Of a stretch of 13,336 nucleotides of DNA, positions 7,130 through 13,336 are shown in pieces. Position 1 is the stretch's first letter. Every line of letters starts with the position of its first letter. The position numbers were made by a program, and so were the translations under genes. The notes beneath the pieces were generated by a model. That model had not been told where the DNA came from, made no database searches, and saw only the letters and a list, made by a program, of their open reading frames with translations. The stretch is from Methanobacteriota archaeon (lineage in GTDB: Archaea > Thermoplasmatota > Poseidoniia > Poseidoniales > Poseidoniaceae): positions 1 to 13,336 of the forward strand of contig PBSP01000092.1 of assembly GCA_002726845.1 (NCBI GenBank), read 5' to 3'.

Positions 7130-8459
7130 ACACGATTTCCTTTGATTTGAAAATCAGTTGCCCAATGAACCAAAAGAATACAGCTTGGCAGAAAAGAACA
7201 ACCACAGAAAGGACGGTGGTCGCATACGGTCCGAGGCCCAAGCCGAGATCGCTTTGAGCCCATTCAAGAGCGCGATACCCCGGAAGTTCGTTGCCCCCAC
7301 CGAAGAAGAACGAGGCATCGCCAGTGCCTCCCGCCCAAGCACCCTTTTGCGTGAACAGAGCCATGTCGGGCCAAACGAGATAGGCACCGGAATCGATGAT
7401 GCTCATCGACCAACCTACTATCGACATGCGTAAGAACGTCGATTCGGGTACTGTCATCGACAAGAGAGCCATCCCCAATTCCCATGCAGCGATTGGAAGG
7501 GCGAGGATAATTCCATACTTCCACAACACACCCAAAAATGCAAAGAGCATCCCATAGACCAACGTTGCAAGCAACGCAGCGATGAGAATCGAAAACCACA
7601 CACCAAGGTCCTTGAAACGGAAAATCTGATCACCGGGGCCCATAAATCCAGAGACGATGGCAAGCAACGAACAAACCACCAATAGGTATGGCCAGACGAT
7701 GGCCAGATAACCCAGCATACGGTACAAGAAAATTTCACCGCGCGCTATGGGTTTTGCTGTCATGTATTGCATCGTTCCCGATGTCATTTCATCACGGATC
7801 AATCCGGTAGCAAGAAACAAGGGCACAAAAATACTCAACAGGAACACAAAACCGAGTTTCCCCACGCCCAAAATAAACGCTCGATGTTGAGCCTCTTTTC
7901 CGTACCGATCTTCATCAGGGTCTTCGTCAACGTACGGGTCAGCGTAAACGAAATACGAGCCGCTCAAGGAATCGTATACCAAGACAATGTTGCAGGGCGT
8001 TCCATCGTTGTTGTCGTCTTTTAGGCTCTCGGGAAGAGAGGAATTGTTGCAATCCCCATCATCATCGATGCCAACCTCGAGCCTTGAACCATCCGAATAA
8101 TCCCAATCGTAATCGTCTTCGTTAATGTACATCGATGCCGGTTCAGGGTCTATGGGAGGATCGAGCAAACCAGGATGTGAAGCCGCGTCGTTGAGGTCGG
8201 TCCCGTACTTGTATTCCTGCCCGTTTACGTACCCGTCACCATCCCAATCCAATGAATCTCCGTCATTATCAATCGCTTCAATTTCGGTGTTCATCGCATC
8301 TATGTAAAACAGAAGAACGACGGAGATTGCGAGAAAACCCACACCGAGAACCACCCACGTTGACAACCTCGTTCGATATTGACGCATTGTGAATTCTGCT
8401 ATCGCAGTCGCCTTACGATCGAGAGACGTCCAAATGGTTTCTCCACGCTTTTTGTCCAT
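7128..8459 (-). CDS. ABC-2 type permease with acidic calcium-repeat-like external loop
   Basis: Membrane subunit of an ABC exporter, 443 residues. Helix 1 at about 34-53 is followed by a large extracytoplasmic loop (54-193). The loop holds DNDGDSLDWDGDGYVNGQEY at 64-83 and then YGTDLND, the spacing of thrombospondin type-3 or DxDxDG calcium sites. Further runs are DDDGDC (132-137) and DDNNDGTPC (148-156), with a possible Cys137-Cys156 pair. The ABC-2 core begins with helix 2 (about 197-220), then the cytoplasmic IRDEMTSGTMQYMTAKPI segment (221-238), the family hallmark. Helices follow near 246-270, 287-312, 316-336, 343-362 and 411-436. ATG overlaps the upstream ATPase stop as TAATG, with GGAGG nine bases before. 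Partner ATPase is most simply the gene just upstream. Substrate unknown; such permeases often move lipids, drugs or lipoproteins. Confidence 0.9.
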   Translation of the reverse strand: MDKKRGETIWTSLDRKATAIAEFTMRQYRTRLSTWVVLGVGFLAISVVLLFYIDAMNTEIEAIDNDGDSLDWDGDGYVNGQEYKYGTDLNDAASHPGLLDPPIDPEPASMYINEDDYDWDYSDGSRLEVGIDDDGDCNNSSLPESLKDDNNDGTPCNIVLVYDSLSGSYFVYADPYVDEDPDEDRYGKEAQHRAFILGVGKLGFVFLLSIFVPLFLATGLIRDEMTSGTMQYMTAKPIARGEIFLYRMLGYLAIVWPYLLVVCSLLAIVSGFMGPGDQIFRFKDLGVWFSILIAALLATLVYGMLFAFLGVLWKYGIILALPIAAWELGMALLSMTVPESTFLRMSIVGWSMSIIDSGAYLVWPDMALFTQKGAWAGGTGDASFFFGGGNELPGYRALEWAQSDLGLGLGPYATTVLSVVVLFCQAVFFWFIGQLIFKSKEIV

Positions 8460-9448
8460 TATCGGAACCCTCCGGTAAGATAGCCCAAGATGGACTGGAG
8501 ATCATCGTCAGGGTTGTTGATGACCATCACGTCATGTTCGTTATCAACAATAATTTTGGGGAGCCGTTTGTGAAACTCTCCGAGATGATGTGTGAATACC
8601 TTAAGTTTGGAAGAACTTGGAAATTGAAGGCCGTGAACCATATCTAGGCTGAGCACGTCTTTGGCCAACGACTTTGCATCTTTGCACTCGATTTCAATGG
8701 TGTGTGGAATGTTGTCGAGTTGTTCCCGTATGGCGTGCAAATTTCCAATGGCCAACAAACGACCTTGATGCAAAATGACGATTTGTTCTGTAATGCGTTC
8801 AATTTCAGAAAGAATGTGACTGCTTAACAGAACCGTTCGTCCCATTCGCCCAAGTTCCCGTATAACGTTCATGATCGTTGTTCGGGCGAGTGGATCGCAG
8901 CCTTGCAACGGTTCATCGAGGATGATGAGGTCAGGGTCGTTGACCAGCGCATGGGCAATTTTGGCCCGCTGGCGCATCCCTTTGGAATAGCGTCCAATCT
9001 TCTTATGCATTACATCACTCAAGCCAACAAATTCAAGCACACGATTGGCTTCTTTCTTTGCTTCATCACGGGTTAAACCGTGAAGACGCGCAAAGGTCGA
9101 TACGAATTCATGCGCAGTCATCCAATCGTGCATCTTTTCGTTTTCAGGTACGTAGCCGACGCGAGCATACGGGGCAGGATTTTTCCAAGGATTGGTCCCA
9201 AACAATCGAACCTCACCTTGAGTGGGTTGAAGTTTGCCCATCAGGAGTTTAAACAGCGTTGATTTGCCTGCTCCATTAAGTCCAAGGATTCCAGTGACTC
9301 CACCGCTCAAAGCGAGGGATATTCCCCCTAGAGCTTGGTAACGCCCGTAGGTTTTGCCCACGTTGTTGAGCATGACAACGGGTGCTTGAGCCTCGGGGAC
9401 CCAAGCCTGTTGTTGTGCTTTTCCTTCTTGTGCGAGGTCAGGAATCAT
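8459..9448 (-). CDS. ABC exporter ATPase (second of the block)
   Basis: Cytoplasmic nucleotide-binding subunit, 329 residues. It has Walker A GLNGAGKST (56-64), a Q-loop-position segment VGYVPENEKM (Glu in place of Gln, usual in this CcmA/COG1131-type family), and signature YSKGMRQR (154-161). Walker B is DLIILDEP (173-180), the D-loop LQGCDP (181-186) and the switch His is in SSHIL (209-213). The YSKGMRQR plus L.G.DP combination matches the ATPase group that works with ABC-2 permeases. A roughly 25-residue Gln/Ala-rich leader precedes the domain, and about 100 C-terminal residues form an accessory domain without a recognised motif. ATG overlaps the upstream permease stop (ATGA), with an eight-base GGAGGTGA seven bases before it. 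All residues needed for ATP hydrolysis are present. Confidence 0.95.
   Translation of the reverse strand: MIPDLAQEGKAQQQAWVPEAQAPVVMLNNVGKTYGRYQALGGISLALSGGVTGILGLNGAGKSTLFKLLMGKLQPTQGEVRLFGTNPWKNPAPYARVGYVPENEKMHDWMTAHEFVSTFARLHGLTRDEAKKEANRVLEFVGLSDVMHKKIGRYSKGMRQRAKIAHALVNDPDLIILDEPLQGCDPLARTTIMNVIRELGRMGRTVLLSSHILSEIERITEQIVILHQGRLLAIGNLHAIREQLDNIPHTIEIECKDAKSLAKDVLSLDMVHGLQFPSSSKLKVFTHHLGEFHKRLPKIIVDNEHDVMVINNPDDDLQSILGYLTGGFR
8469..8473 (-). promoter_or_regulatory. Shine-Dalgarno for the second permease
   Basis: GGAGG on the minus strand is nine bases before the ATG at 8459, inside the last codons of the second ATPase. It supports the TAATG overlapping start. Confidence 0.6.
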
Positions 9449-10449
9449 TCACGCGTCACCTCCATAGAAGACACACGTACGCTCAGAACGTAAAGAGAAA
9501 TTGCGTTGATGGTGATGACTGAAGCCAGCGACCAAATCCAAGGATGGTCGTAAATCACGTTGGTTCCAATCAACGATTGACCGACGTGCGCAACCGAATC
9601 GTACGGCGAAATCAAATACAGAATCGAACGTTCAAACAGACCTTCAACGATAGCTGCGAGGGTTTTCGTCCCCAGCAAAACGGCAAGAAGAGCAATACCA
9701 GGGAAAAATTTTCCTCGAGAAACCGAGGACAACGCCAAGCCGATGCTGGTGTAGGTTATGATGAGAAGGGCTGCACAAAATACCGTTGTTAGAAACATTG
9801 GGAACGTGTCGAGAATCCAAGCCCAGCCGCGCCCCATTGCCAATATGTCAACGAAATAGTAAAGGAATAGCGTACCGATAATGATGAAACTTTGAATCGT
9901 TGCTACTGCAAGATACTTCATCCCAACATAGTCGAACCGATTGATCGGTCTTGAGAAATAAAGAGCGCTTGTACCGTTGGACCGATCCTCTGATATGACA
10001 CCACCAACCAACAACGCAGCCACAAGTGGATAGAACAGCATGTTGCGAGGAAAGAAACCAAGAATGTGGGCGTAGAGATTGTTCCGTCCAACACCCCACA
10101 GTTCGTACAAGCTAGGTTCTCCAATCACAGCAAATAAGAGCGTCAGTGCTACATCCGTCATCGAGGCGATGAGCACAAAAATCAGGACGAGTTTGGTTGG
10201 AACACCCCACGGACGGTGTCCTTTTCGAACGATACCGAGGACGTGATGTCGAAAGATGGCCCAATTTCTCATCCAACGCGGATTCAATGTACCTTCCCAA
10301 GGAACGTAGACTTGTTCGAAGACTTGGCCCGTCTGAGGGACGGTTTGTGCTACGGCAGCATGATCGCCTGTTTCTGAACCCCAGGCGGCGTCCATTCGAC
10401 CTTGACCTGTGACAGGTGTGGAAACATCGATGGGCGACTCCTCAGTCAT
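9445..10449 (-). CDS. ABC-2 type permease (first of the block)
   Basis: Membrane subunit of the exporter, 334 residues. The first 80 residues are cytoplasmic: a Thr/Gln/Ala-rich, low-complexity stretch (1-45), then a basic membrane-proximal segment. Six hydrophobic helices follow at about 86-110, 134-153, 180-203, 215-240, 248-268 and 304-324. Between helices 2 and 3 lies the ABC-2 hallmark EDRSNGTSALYFSRPINRFD (154-173), the loop thought to dock the ATPase. The compact six-helix shape contrasts with the second permease, which carries a large external loop, so the two are likely non-identical halves of one channel. It overlaps both neighbours by ATGA. A GGAGG nine bases before the ATG supports the start. 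Substrate cannot be told from the sequence. Confidence 0.9.
   Translation of the reverse strand: MTEESPIDVSTPVTGQGRMDAAWGSETGDHAAVAQTVPQTGQVFEQVYVPWEGTLNPRWMRNWAIFRHHVLGIVRKGHRPWGVPTKLVLIFVLIASMTDVALTLLFAVIGEPSLYELWGVGRNNLYAHILGFFPRNMLFYPLVAALLVGGVISEDRSNGTSALYFSRPINRFDYVGMKYLAVATIQSFIIIGTLFLYYFVDILAMGRGWAWILDTFPMFLTTVFCAALLIITYTSIGLALSSVSRGKFFPGIALLAVLLGTKTLAAIVEGLFERSILYLISPYDSVAHVGQSLIGTNVIYDHPWIWSLASVITINAISLYVLSVRVSSMEVTRE
9456..9463 (-). promoter_or_regulatory. Extended Shine-Dalgarno GGAGGTGA for the second ATPase
   Basis: GGAGGTGA on the minus strand, inside the 3' end of the permease gene, is seven bases before the ATG at 9448. It is the longest match in the window to the conserved 16S rRNA 3' tail. 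It predicts efficient initiation despite the overlapping stop. Confidence 0.75.
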
Positions 10450-11465
10450 GCTCCAGACCCTCCCATCGATTCCGGTGCATCGACTTTACGTGCTTCAGCA
10501 GGGGACGCGAGCAGATCTTCACTGGATTTAACGCCGTACCCAAAACGCTCCATGATGACGATAAAAAGGTCCTCAAGCGAAGCCTCGTATTCGTGCATGC
10601 GTCGAATCTGTGCACCCGTTTCAGCCGCACACTTGAGAATTCGATGTGTCGTTCTCTCGCCTTCATGACGAATGCGCATCATCCTCCCCTCTCGGCGTAC
10701 TTCAAGGCCATCTTTGCCTAAAGCAGCCTCGAGTTCGCTCGCCATTCCCCAGACATGAATTTCTATCTCTCGATCGATTGCTTTCAAATCCTCGATCCGG
10801 CCTTGAGCAGCGAGTTTGCCCTTGTGCAACAACACAATGTTCTTGCAAACCTGTTCGACATCGTCCATCAAATGGCTTGCCATCAGCACAGAACGATTAC
10901 CAGCATGGACCATGTTTGACAGTGTTGTCAACATCGCTTGACGTGATTCGGCATCAAGCCCATTTGACGGTTCATCGGCGATGATTAGTTGTGGATCATG
11001 TATAATTGAACAAGCCAATTTTGTCGCTTGTTTCATCCCCGTTGAAAACGAAGATATAGGGCGATAGCGTAATTCACCAAGACCGACGTATTCCATTGCA
11101 GTATGTGCTCTTGACATTGCAACAACAGGATTCATACCAAGCAGTTCACCGCTGTATCTTACTTGGTGGATGGCATCCATGTTGTCATCGAGCGCATCGT
11201 ATTCGGGCATGTATCCAATTTTCGAACGTATGGCCAAACCCTCCGTACGGATGTCGTGACCAAGCACTGTTCCCTCCCCAGACGTGGCTTGTATGAGGCC
11301 AAGTATGGTTTTGAAAAACGTCGATTTTCCCGCTCCATTGGGACCAAGAAGTCCTGTTGCACCATGCTGAACATCGATGCTGAGGTTGTCGAGAGCAACA
11401 TGAGGACCGTAGGATTTGGTCAACCCGTCGGTCTTGATAATCAGGTCGTTCGACATTGTCTTCAT
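10446..11465 (-). CDS. ABC exporter ATPase (first of the block)
   Basis: Cytoplasmic nucleotide-binding subunit, 339 residues. It has Walker A GPNGAGKST (41-49), IGYMPEYDAL at the Q-loop position (83-92, Glu88), and signature FSTGMKQ (140-146). Walker B is LIIADEP (160-166), the D-loop NGLDAE (168-173) and the switch His is in ASHLM (196-200). A C-terminal domain (about 220-310) with REIEIHVWG and ending LEDLFIVIMERFG resembles the DUF4162-type tail of COG1131 ATPases. A Pro/Ala/Ser-rich tail follows. Only about 42 bases separate it from the upstream ArcS/TGT gene, so read-through is likely. The ATG at 11465 lacks a strong Shine-Dalgarno. A second in-frame ATG at 11456 (MSNDLIIK) is equally plausible. 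It differs enough from the second ATPase that the pair is paralogous rather than a recent duplicate. Confidence 0.95.
   Translation of the reverse strand: MKTMSNDLIIKTDGLTKSYGPHVALDNLSIDVQHGATGLLGPNGAGKSTFFKTILGLIQATSGEGTVLGHDIRTEGLAIRSKIGYMPEYDALDDNMDAIHQVRYSGELLGMNPVVAMSRAHTAMEYVGLGELRYRPISSFSTGMKQATKLACSIIHDPQLIIADEPSNGLDAESRQAMLTTLSNMVHAGNRSVLMASHLMDDVEQVCKNIVLLHKGKLAAQGRIEDLKAIDREIEIHVWGMASELEAALGKDGLEVRREGRMMRIRHEGERTTHRILKCAAETGAQIRRMHEYEASLEDLFIVIMERFGYGVKSSEDLLASPAEARKVDAPESMGGSGA
10459..10463 (-). promoter_or_regulatory. Shine-Dalgarno for the first permease
   Basis: GGAGG on the minus strand is nine bases before the ATG at 10449, inside the end of the first ATPase gene. A second GGAG lies only three bases before the ATG, too close to be the main site. 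Confidence 0.6.
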
Positions 11466-11507
11466 CGATTACAGCAAAAGGAAGTCTTTGAATCCTTTCA
11501 CCTCGGT
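11466..11507 (-). other. Short spacer between ArcS-like gene and exporter block
   Basis: This 42-base gap holds an inverted repeat AAAGGA (11477-11482) / TCCTTT (11493-11498) with a ten-base loop, ending on the minus strand in TCCTTTTG. It might be a weak terminator or processing hairpin between the two genes. No convincing TATA box lies at the expected distance from the ATPase start. Confidence 0.25.
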
Positions 11508-13336
11508 TTACTCAAACGACTTTGAAAAATCACTTCGTGTTCGAACAGCGATTCCTTTTTTGAATCGTGTGGCTTCATTTGCGTCGCACCGTGAAATACC
11601 GTGACCGATTAGATTACCTTCTTTGCTCAAAAGAAGACAGGCTTGTCCAGCTTTGAGCCATGGATCGCAAGACGAGATAAATCCATGAAACACATTTCTA
11701 CCACGAAGAATAAATTCCACAGCATCCTCTTCGACGACCAGTTGTGGAAGCCCTTTGCCTGTCCACGATGACGCATCCTTGTCATCACTGCTGGAAGCCA
11801 CCGTGGACCGCTGTTGTTGCAAGGCTTTTGCGCCCAAGTCCGTTATGGACAACCCGCCATCGGTCAAACGAGGGCTAAGTATGTGTTTTCCGTCCTTATC
11901 GATTACGTTTTTGACGCGACCGGTTCCACCGATGACAAAGCTGCAAGAATGGACGAGAAGCGCAGCATTTTCGTAGGTGAGGTTGGAAAGAACAACCAAC
12001 TTGTCAAGGATTTGTCGCCGCCGTAATGCCTCGCGTAATTGCGGCAGTTGCGAGTCGTCGACGTGGATTGGTTCTTCCAAGATCCCGTGTTTCATGAGCA
12101 GGTTGCTGGCTGCTTGAAGCAGTGATTCTTGTCCAATATCAAGGATTAAAATTCGGTCGGCTTCAAGATTCATTCTGTGCAGTTCTTCCCGCAGGAGCAG
12201 TGTGTTCAGACGTCGCTTCCACAACCATGTCGGACCGTCAACTTGAGCAAATGGATTGAGATCTTCCAATGAATAAGGTATCAGACCGAGCGGCGTCTGG
12301 ACCAGAACTTCTAGATCAGGAGCCGCATGTGCGAGACGCAACACCAACAAGTCGCAGCGTTGCCGCCACGGACCCGGTTTGCCGTTCAGTATCAACACAT
12401 CCGTCGGCCCACTCGTACGAGGCCTCCACCGTTTCTGGAGTTGTTTTCTTGCGGCGAGTATGTGCGGCCTCGAGCGCGTGTCCTCGCCGCCCCAACGCTC
12501 GCCTTTTTTCCGGCGAGGTGTCTGCATCGCTACAATTTTCGACCAATCGTCTTCCCAAATGCCCCCGCTTGGATGAAGTTCTCGAGCTGCTGAACGGTCG
12601 TCGAGGATGAGGTCGTCAAGAACATCGGATGAAAGACCCGCTGGGAACGGACGCGTCGTCAGCCACAAAAAGGCCTCCCTTAATGCAGGATGTTGGTGAC
12701 TGCGTTGCTCTGCCAATTGCCATATTGTACCTTCATGAACTGCCTGTTTGCATCGAGAAAGTTCCGCTAATGTAACCTCAAGGTTGTACCGAGCGAGTAG
12801 ATTTGTTCGCTCTTCTTTGCCCAATTCACGAACGTTTTCAGGCGTGTAATTGACCACACAAGGCACCAACTCTGGCCATTCCTTGAGTTCACGAATACGA
12901 TACGTCCCCTGCGGAGAAAGCAGTCGATCGTCACGAGCAAACAGAGCGTAAGCGGCCGAATCAAACAGGTCTGCTCCAAGGGCGATTAGCATTGCGAACA
13001 GCATGGGGTGCCCGCATCCAAACATGTGTCGAGGACGTTCTGGAGGTAGTTCACCGATCGTTGCGAGCATGATTTTGACGAGATCCTTGTAGCGATGTTG
13101 CTCCATGATTGGGACGATACCTCCAATCGGATGGATGCTGAAGTCGAAGCAGCCCATGCCTTGAGCCGAGGTCTTCCTCAAATGCCGATAGATTCCACCT
13201 TGAATGGGGCCGTTTAACATGACGCCTTGAGCCGTATCCAATGATGCTTGACTGCGATCAATGGTCGTCTGAACGGCTTTTTCTACTTCTTCTTCGGTCA
13301 TATCAGGCCGACTGAAAACATCGAGCATGGTTGCAA
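11508..13336 (-). CDS. arcS: ArcS/archaeal TGT-family protein with PUA domain, N-terminus outside window
   Basis: Archaeosine-pathway tRNA-guanine transglycosylase family protein. The frame stays open to the window edge (Ala-Thr before Met13328), as expected for the family's A-T-x-L-D-x-F segment, so that Met is internal. Numbering from it: a TGT barrel (1-215) with GPIQGGIYRHL, HPIGGIVPIME, FGCGHPMLFA and LFDSAAYALFARDDR (Asp123 kept). The zinc site is gone: the family's CxCxxC reads ELVPCV (153-158) and the zinc His of the HN turn is Tyr181. This loss is known for ArcS (TgtA2), the paralogue that modifies preQ0 after TGT inserts it. Residues 310-365 (VLVQTPLGLIPYSLEDLNPF) look like the ArcS DUF5591 core, yet its PC-x3-KPY-x2-S-x2-H motif is absent. 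A PUA RNA-binding domain (about 529-598) ends the protein. Family is sure; ArcS versus another paralogue is not. Confidence 0.88.
   Translation of the reverse strand, partial: ATMLDVFSRPDMTEEEVEKAVQTTIDRSQASLDTAQGVMLNGPIQGGIYRHLRKTSAQGMGCFDFSIHPIGGIVPIMEQHRYKDLVKIMLATIGELPPERPRHMFGCGHPMLFAMLIALGADLFDSAAYALFARDDRLLSPQGTYRIRELKEWPELVPCVVNYTPENVRELGKEERTNLLARYNLEVTLAELSRCKQAVHEGTIWQLAEQRSHQHPALREAFLWLTTRPFPAGLSSDVLDDLILDDRSAARELHPSGGIWEDDWSKIVAMQTPRRKKGERWGGEDTRSRPHILAARKQLQKRWRPRTSGPTDVLILNGKPGPWRQRCDLLVLRLAHAAPDLEVLVQTPLGLIPYSLEDLNPFAQVDGPTWLWKRRLNTLLLREELHRMNLEADRILILDIGQESLLQAASNLLMKHGILEEPIHVDDSQLPQLREALRRRQILDKLVVLSNLTYENAALLVHSCSFVIGGTGRVKNVIDKDGKHILSPRLTDGGLSITDLGAKALQQQRSTVASSSDDKDASSWTGKGLPQLVVEEDAVEFILRGRNVFHGFISSCDPWLKAGQACLLLSKEGNLIGHGISRCDANEATRFKKGIAVRTRSDFSKSFE

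Noticed and set aside
8885..9155. Glu instead of Gln at the Q-loop and GCDP in the D-loop of the second ATPase as signs of inactivation
   Set aside because: Both features are common in the CcmA/COG1131-type ATPases that pair with ABC-2 permeases, and Walker A, signature, Walker B and switch His are intact.
11469..11501. Ten-codon GTG reading frame (11469-11501) as a leader peptide before the first ATPase
   Set aside because: It has only a weak GAG before it, no regulatory sequence pattern, and most likely arises by chance in the spacer.
11466..11507. A strong intrinsic terminator separating the ArcS-like gene from the exporter block
   Set aside because: The stem is only six pairs with a ten-base loop and a short T4 run, so only a weak feature is listed.
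11508..13328. Met at 13328 as the true start of the ArcS-like protein
   Set aside because: The frame is open to the window edge and the family needs about 130 more N-terminal residues, including the first part of the TGT barrel.
1..13336. A defence, CRISPR, phage or transposon system
   Set aside because: No repeats, nuclease, integrase, transposase or helicase motifs were seen. The genes are tRNA modification, transport and envelope functions.

Overview
The window looks archaeal and most resembles the uncultured marine Thermoplasmatota (Marine Group II / Candidatus Poseidoniales). This is an inference from gene content, not a placement. The right end carries a PUA-tailed tRNA-guanine transglycosylase family protein of the archaeosine pathway. 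A lone archaeal-style TruA, calcium-loop (thrombospondin type-3-like) acidic repeats in a membrane protein, and a lipobox substrate-binding protein fit the same picture. All eleven genes are on the minus strand, tightly packed, so transcription runs from right to left. No gap exceeds about 65 bases, and I saw no tRNA, rRNA, CRISPR array, insertion sequence or obvious repeat.

From right to left: (1) 13336-11508, the 3' part of an ArcS/TGT-family gene that enters from outside the window. (2) 11465-7128, a four-gene ABC exporter block in the order ATPase, permease, ATPase, permease. Its genes are joined by two ATGA overlaps and one TAATG overlap, each with a strong Shine-Dalgarno inside the preceding gene. 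The last permease has a 140-residue acidic extracytoplasmic loop with calcium-binding-like repeats. (3) 7118-5982, an unrecognised Trp-rich protein that may be lipocalin-like (CrtC/AttH). (4) 5903-4869, a multi-pass membrane protein with a bacterial-type PH domain. (5) 4811-4293, a small TPR-like protein. (6) 4283-3366, tRNA pseudouridine synthase TruA. (7) 3312-691, a maltose-type ABC importer protein in which a lipid-anchored MalE-like binding domain, a beta-rich spacer and a MalF-like permease form one polypeptide. (8) 694-1, the partner MalG-like permease. It carries an unusual four-helix N-terminal extension and an apparent one-base frameshift about 20 bases from the window edge.

Regions 6-8 and 1 mix tRNA modification with envelope transport. 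The ABC exporter block probably assembles as one heteromeric machine (two ATPases, two membrane subunits). The MalEF fusion and MalG should form an importer, probably for malto-oligosaccharides or a related sugar. Its MalK-type ATPase is not in the window. Most internal genes have clear GGAGG/GAGG sites. The malEF gene instead has a TATA-like box 22-29 bases before its ATG and no good Shine-Dalgarno, which suggests a leaderless transcript and a new transcription unit.

The observations I rate highest are the ArcS/TGT relative that has lost both its zinc ligands and the ArcS signature motif, the MalE-MalF fusion, the exporter permease with a calcium-repeat loop, and the extended MalG.
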